Below are positions 59,683 through 64,000 of a stretch of DNA of 64,000 nt, in pieces. Each line of letters begins with the position of its first letter. Within the stretch, counting starts at the first letter, position 1. The notes beneath the pieces were generated by a model, which made no database searches, was not told where the DNA came from, and saw nothing but the letters and a program-made list of their open reading frames with translations. The stretch comes from an uncultured Porphyromonadaceae bacterium (GTDB lineage: Bacteria; Bacteroidota; Bacteroidia; Bacteroidales; Muribaculaceae). The translations under genes and the position numbers were made by a program. The stretch lies in the NCBI GenBank assembly GCA_947174335.1, contig CAMWIM010000001.1, positions 47,169-111,168 of the forward strand, in the 5' to 3' direction.

Positions 59683-60837
59683 ATGAGATTTGCCGATATT
59701 CCAGCCCATAAAGATGTTATCGATCGCATAAGACAAATTGTTGACAGCGACCGCATACCTCACGCAATTTTGCTACGTGGACCCGAAGGCTCGGCAAAAT
59801 TTGCGCTGGCACGCGCAACCGCTCAATATATCCACTGCACTGGTCGTCTTCAACCCGGTGCCGACCCCACGGATTCATGTGGAATTTGTACACAATGTAT
59901 TCAGCATCAAACCCTTAACCACGTCGACACACACTATAGTTTTCCCATTGTGAAAAAGAAATCGGGTAGTAATCCGATTTCAGACGATTTCATTGAACAA
60001 TGGCGTGAGTTCTTAATTGAATCACCGATGATGGACTTTGAAACATGGTGTGCCAAACTTGCATCAGTAGGAACCTCAACAGCCGGTGTTTCACCGATGT
60101 TTTATGTCAGTGAGAGCGATGCGCTTGCTGCCAAACTTGCGACTACTTCTCGCTCGACACGCTACAAAATTGCAATGATGTGGCTCCCCGAGCGAATGAA
60201 TGAAGCATGTGCAAACAAGATGCTCAAATTACTCGAAGAACCTCAACCTGAGACGATCTTCATTATAACTTCTGATAACGCAACCGAGATTTTACCGACC
60301 ATATACTCTCGCTGCCAACCTATCGAAGTCAAACGTCTTGACAATAATGCAGTCGCTCAATGGATTGTTGACAATAAAAACGTCAACCCCGAAGACGCTC
60401 AAAAAGCGGCTGACATTTCGTCAGGCTCTATTAATGCGGCTCTTCGGCAACTCGACATAGCAGCATCGGGAAATGATTTTTTTGACAGATTTGTTTCACT
60501 GATGCGTCTCGCATATCAAAGAAAAATCATTGAATTACGCTTGTGGGCTCAAGACATTGCGGCTCTTGGACGCGATCGTCAAGTAGCATTTCTGAACTAT
60601 TGCTGTCGCTTGTTGCGTGAAAACTTTATTTACAATCTTAACATGCCCGACCTCAACGGCATGAACAGCAGCGAACGTGATTTTTCAAAGAATTTCGCAC
60701 GATTTATTAACGAGCGTAACGTATTGAAACTCAATCGTGTTTTTGAAGATGCAACTACCGACATAGCCGGTAACGGAAACGCCAAAATAATATTTTTTGA
60801 TGTTGCCGTCAGAGTCATTCTTCTTCTTAAACAGTAA
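59683..60837 (+). CDS. holB: DNA polymerase III delta' subunit (clamp loader)
   Basis: 384 aa AAA+ protein. P-loop position reads GPEGSAKFALARA (degenerate Walker A, normal for non-hydrolysing delta'), followed by zinc-finger cysteines (IHC...CGICTQC). MWLPERMNEACANKMLKLLEEP, TIFIITSDNATEILPTIYSRCQ and the SRC motif are typical sensor-1 features. The C-terminal collar domain follows. Part of the gamma-complex loading the beta clamp. The AddB-like nuclease gene starts 20 bp downstream. Confidence 0.92.
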   Translation: MRFADIPAHKDVIDRIRQIVDSDRIPHAILLRGPEGSAKFALARATAQYIHCTGRLQPGADPTDSCGICTQCIQHQTLNHVDTHYSFPIVKKKSGSNPISDDFIEQWREFLIESPMMDFETWCAKLASVGTSTAGVSPMFYVSESDALAAKLATTSRSTRYKIAMMWLPERMNEACANKMLKLLEEPQPETIFIITSDNATEILPTIYSRCQPIEVKRLDNNAVAQWIVDNKNVNPEDAQKAADISSGSINAALRQLDIAASGNDFFDRFVSLMRLAYQRKIIELRLWAQDIAALGRDRQVAFLNYCCRLLRENFIYNLNMPDLNGMNSSERDFSKNFARFINERNVLKLNRVFEDATTDIAGNGNAKIIFFDVAVRVILLLKQ

Positions 60838-60857
60838 CGCTTAACATTCATTTTGGG

Positions 60858-63800
60858 ATGGAACCTTTTTTGAAACAAATAGCAACTCTGTTTGCTGAGA
60901 AAGATAAAAACCTGATTGACACCTGCTTTGTATTTCCAAACAAACGAAGTATCGCCTTCTTCACAGAATATTTAAAAGATTTACTACCCGAAAACACGCT
61001 TATGCCCGAAATGACCGATATTGATTCGCTCGTAATGTCGGTAACAAAATCGGTCGTAACTCCACGCATCGAGCAACTGTTCATTCTGTTCAACTGCTAT
61101 ACAAAATTACGCAAACAAATATTCCCCGATACCGACGACTCGACAATCAGTTTTGACTCGTTCATGACTTGGGGCGAAATGGTACTGAATGACTTCAATG
61201 ATGTTGACCGTTATCTCGTTGACACCACTCAAATATTCCGCAACATAAAATATTTCAAGGAAATTGCAGCCAACTTCCTTACCGAAAACCAAGTAAATAT
61301 CATCAACCGTTACTGGCGCGATGAAATTACGTTTGACCCTGACGCACCGATGTGGCGACATGTCCCTCATGAATCAAAAGATATTGATACAGTTCAAAAC
61401 TTTTTCAGCATCTGGGTTATTCTCGATAAACTCTATCACGAATTTAACTGTCAACTCGATAAACAAGAAAAGACTTACAGCGGAGCCGCTTATCGTCGTG
61501 CCGCCCAGATATTAAAAGACAACAATTCCTCTGACATACTTCATTTTAAGAAATATATTTTTGTCGGCTTCAACATTCTGTCAAAATCTGAGATAGAGAT
61601 TTTCAAAGCACTTCAAAAAAACGGTATTGCTGACTTTTATTGGGATAACGCCTCGCCAATTTTTGGAGATGCTTTACCCGATAATCTTTCAACCAATCCT
61701 GCCACACGTTATATTAAAGAGTACGTCAAACAATTTCCTACAATCGGAGAACCGCTTCATCAAAAATCATTTGACAAATGGCCTGAAATCAAAATTATAG
61801 GTGTTCCGTCAAATATCGGGCAAGTAAAAAAAGCCGCACAGATTGTTGACTCTCTTTTACCCGATGACCCTGCAAAATTCGATTCTATTGAAGCACGAAA
61901 GACAGCCGTTGTTCTTCCAGACGAAACTCTTTGTATTCCATTAGTGAATTCGTTGTCTCCTAAGGTTGAGAAAATAAACATCACAATGGGATATTCGGTC
62001 AAAAACAGTCCGGTATCATCTCTGATGACAAACATAATTCGTTTGCAATCGAGAAGTAGACATAACACGAGCGGTCTGTCGTTTTACTTCGAGGATGTCA
62101 TTGCTCTGCTCTCCCATCCCGTTCTGAAAACAGCCTATCCCGAAAAATGTGACGAGATAATCAAATACATAAAAGACAATTCTGTCTTCCACTTATATAA
62201 ATCCGATCTAATTGAACGATTCCCGGAGATTGAACCATTCTTGATTGAGCCTACCGGGAATTTGACATCACTTCAACCGATGAGACGAATGTTAGAGGCT
62301 CTGAAAGAACTTGCCAAGGACGACAATCTCAGCAAAGCGTTTGTAATCAGCTATCTGTCATCGCTTGACATTCTCGAAAAACACATCGACAAATACAACA
62401 TCGTTTTAACTCATGACACGGTTTATCAGTTGCTTCAACGTCTTGCAGGCGGCGAAGCGGTCCATTTCAAAGGTGAACCGCTCGAAGGTATTCAGATAAT
62501 GGGTCTACTCGAAACACGTGCTCTCGATTTCGATAACCTCATTCTTCTATCGATGAATGAAAAAGTGTTCCCCAAAACCACTGCTATTCATTCATTTATT
62601 CCTGCCGACATGAGAAGTGCTTATGAAATGTCGACTGTCGATCATCAGGAAAGTATATTTGCCTATTATTTCTATCGTCTGTTAACTCGATGCAAAAAAG
62701 TATTTCTGATTTATGACACCCGCGGGGGTAACAACTCGGCTGAAATGTCACGATATATCTATCAGTTGATCTATGCGTTCCCGTCACTAAAACCCGAAAT
62801 CGAAGAGAACGCATACAAGCTTACTGCTTCGGCTCCGCGTGAAATTGAGGTTAGAAAGACGCCTGAAATAATGAAGAAACTCAACCTCTACCGCACCCCC
62901 GGAAGTGAGCATTATTTGTCGGCATCTTCTATCAATACATATATCAACTGCCCGTTACAATTCTATCTTAAAAATATTGGCGGATTTACTGAAGAAGATG
63001 ACCTCGTGAACTATGTCGATGACAGCCATTTCGGTACAATTATTCACGATGTCTTTGAAAAACTATATCTTGAGGAAAGTAATAAGAGCGGAAATAATCA
63101 ATTTGATGCTGTTCGTATCAATCAAATTATAAATACGAAACGAAATCTGATTGAACATCTCGTCGTTTGCGCTTTCAAAGAGCATTATTTAAAGCAAGAC
63201 CCCAAGAATTTTCAATCCCAAGGTTACAAAACCTCCATCCTGCCCGGTGAAGTCGGACTCCTCGCCAACATAATCAATAAATACATAATCAAGATTTTAC
63301 AAACCGAGGCTAATTGGAAAGATGCCGATTATTTCAACTTTAGAGGAGCCGAAGAACTGATTAAAGGTCATGTCAAGTTTACCGACAAAGTTTCTTTGAA
63401 TATAAAAGGCTATATTGACCGTGTTGACGAAATAATGCTACCTCAATATCATTCGACCCCGGTGTTGCGTCTTGTAGATTATAAGACCGGAAACGAAATG
63501 ACTTCGATCAAAGAAATTGAGGATATGTTTTCGCTTTCGTCAAACAATCCCAATGCCAAGCGTGCTAAAGGTATGTTGCAGTTGATGATTTACTGCAATG
63601 CCTATGCCAACCTCAATAAATATGACAAGCCTATAATTCCACTCATCTTTAATTTTAACGAGATGATTAAAAACGGAATCGACTTGATGTCGATAGACAA
63701 GCAACCTATTTCTGATTATCAGAATATTAATGCCGACTTTATCGAAAAATTTGAAGAGGTAATCTTGGAAATGTTTAATCCCGACGTTCCATTCAAACAG

Positions 63801-63878
63801 GCTGAAAATAAAGACCACGCCTGTCACTACTGCGATTTTAAGGGCATCTGTGATATAGCGACAAAGAAATCATATTAA
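60858..63878 (+). CDS. PD-(D/E)XK nuclease family protein, AddB-like helicase-nuclease subunit
   Basis: 1006 aa. The N-terminal ~650 residues resemble a degenerate UvrD-type helicase fold without a Walker A motif (CFVFPNKRSIAFFTEYL). The C-terminal ~280 residues form a RecB-like nuclease: LSASSINTYINCPLQFYL, GTIIHDVFE (conserved His), LRLVDYKTGNE (D-x-K), plus an Fe-S cysteine set made of one Cys near residue 697 and CHYCDFKGIC near 988-997. This is the arrangement of AddB-type subunits in double-strand-break repair. An AddA partner is not seen in the window. Confidence 0.85.
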   Translation: MEPFLKQIATLFAEKDKNLIDTCFVFPNKRSIAFFTEYLKDLLPENTLMPEMTDIDSLVMSVTKSVVTPRIEQLFILFNCYTKLRKQIFPDTDDSTISFDSFMTWGEMVLNDFNDVDRYLVDTTQIFRNIKYFKEIAANFLTENQVNIINRYWRDEITFDPDAPMWRHVPHESKDIDTVQNFFSIWVILDKLYHEFNCQLDKQEKTYSGAAYRRAAQILKDNNSSDILHFKKYIFVGFNILSKSEIEIFKALQKNGIADFYWDNASPIFGDALPDNLSTNPATRYIKEYVKQFPTIGEPLHQKSFDKWPEIKIIGVPSNIGQVKKAAQIVDSLLPDDPAKFDSIEARKTAVVLPDETLCIPLVNSLSPKVEKINITMGYSVKNSPVSSLMTNIIRLQSRSRHNTSGLSFYFEDVIALLSHPVLKTAYPEKCDEIIKYIKDNSVFHLYKSDLIERFPEIEPFLIEPTGNLTSLQPMRRMLEALKELAKDDNLSKAFVISYLSSLDILEKHIDKYNIVLTHDTVYQLLQRLAGGEAVHFKGEPLEGIQIMGLLETRALDFDNLILLSMNEKVFPKTTAIHSFIPADMRSAYEMSTVDHQESIFAYYFYRLLTRCKKVFLIYDTRGGNNSAEMSRYIYQLIYAFPSLKPEIEENAYKLTASAPREIEVRKTPEIMKKLNLYRTPGSEHYLSASSINTYINCPLQFYLKNIGGFTEEDDLVNYVDDSHFGTIIHDVFEKLYLEESNKSGNNQFDAVRINQIINTKRNLIEHLVVCAFKEHYLKQDPKNFQSQGYKTSILPGEVGLLANIINKYIIKILQTEANWKDADYFNFRGAEELIKGHVKFTDKVSLNIKGYIDRVDEIMLPQYHSTPVLRLVDYKTGNEMTSIKEIEDMFSLSSNNPNAKRAKGMLQLMIYCNAYANLNKYDKPIIPLIFNFNEMIKNGIDLMSIDKQPISDYQNINADFIEKFEEVILEMFNPDVPFKQAENKDHACHYCDFKGICDIATKKSY

Positions 63879-63881
63879 GCG

Positions 63882-64000
63882 ATGCTCTATATCCATATTC
63901 CCTTTTGCCATTCAAAATGTGCATACTGCGACTTCTATTCCTCGGCAAGCCGACCGGTTGATGCCGACGAATATATTGATGCATTGATAACGGAATTCAA
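63882..64000 (+). CDS. hemW: Radical SAM heme chaperone HemW, N-terminus (truncated by window edge)
   Basis: Starts MLYIHIPFCHSKCAYCDF, with the radical-SAM CxxxCxxC cluster, and runs off the window after about 39 codons. This opening is diagnostic of HemW (often misannotated as coproporphyrinogen III oxidase). The ATG is 3 bp after the nuclease stop, so the two are probably cotranscribed. Confidence 0.9.
   Translation, partial: MLYIHIPFCHSKCAYCDFYSSASRPVDADEYIDALITEF

Noticed and set aside
1..64000. Search for insertion sequences, prophage genes, integrase/att sites, toxin-antitoxin pairs, restriction or CRISPR-Cas genes
   Set aside because: No transposase, integrase, phage structural, Cas or restriction-type protein was recognised, and no long direct or inverted repeats flank any gene block.

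Overview
The window is about 64 kb of a single bacterial chromosome with ordinary housekeeping and metabolic gene content. I see no rRNA, insertion sequence, prophage or CRISPR array. Several things point to Bacteroidales, most likely the Muribaculaceae/Bacteroidaceae neighbourhood: promoters of the Bacteroidetes type (TTTG, about 19-21 bp, TAnnTTTG), almost no Shine-Dalgarno sites, GLPGLI-family proteins beside a TonB-receptor-like barrel, a GT3-type glycogen synthase, M64 and M3 exported peptidases, a NusB with the Bacteroidales-type insertion, and the gene orders ileS-dksA-lspA-DUF4296 and nusB-yajC-ybbR-coaE. The taxonomic call is inference from these traits.

Layout. 1-7161: the 3' end of ileS, a DksA-like protein, lspA, a DUF4296 lipoprotein, a small unknown, then nusB-yajC-ybbR-coaE. 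7332-9782: an Lrp/AsnC regulator, an M64 peptidase and a pRiA4b ORF-3-like protein. 9845-14661: an MFS exporter (minus), a strongly folded RNA region before a small secreted protein (plus), then a SIMPL protein and a phosphoesterase/beta-propeller protein (minus). 14750-21199: dnaG and methylmalonyl-CoA mutase mutAB. 21363-27323: a YqgE protein and a four-gene GLPGLI/outer-membrane-barrel operon behind a CRP-type palindrome. 27342-33252: GNAT and recR (minus), then panC-panD-ffh-folD and a CapA-like protein. 33185-35939 (minus): an ABC ATPase and a zinc-type binding protein without a permease, a GNAT, and a hexapeptide acetyltransferase. 36106-47726: an LptF/G permease, ribBA, a His-rich secreted protein, a metal RND efflux set and an M3 peptidase. 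47984-50658: a four-subunit 2-oxoacid:ferredoxin oxidoreductase. 50664-52113 (minus): thioredoxin, a VKOR fusion and a 46-residue ORF. 52336-58032: tRNA-Gln, a secreted choloylglycine-hydrolase-family enzyme (minus), glycogen synthase and alpha-glucan phosphorylase. 58173-64000: a membrane protein, metF, holB, an AddB-like nuclease and the start of hemW.

Physiology. The ferredoxin-dependent 2-oxoacid oxidoreductase, the B12-dependent methylmalonyl-CoA mutase and the glycogen pair fit an anaerobic gut fermenter making succinate/propionate and storing glycogen. The bile-salt/penicillin-acylase-type enzyme is also consistent with a gut habitat.

Most notable: (1) a roughly 240-nt multi-stem RNA at 11280-11516 ending 11 nt before a small secreted-protein gene; (2) an exact TGTGA-N6-TCACA palindrome at about -43 of the GLPGLI operon; (3) a TTGCAA-N5-TTGCAA site at the metal-efflux promoter; (4) a NusB whose inserted helical region is duplicated; (5) an unlisted 46-aa ORF behind the VKOR gene; (6) a terminator-like hairpin inside the start of the CapA-like gene. 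I could not run any searches or folding programs, so family names are from recognition of motifs and the RNA fold is from stems read by eye.
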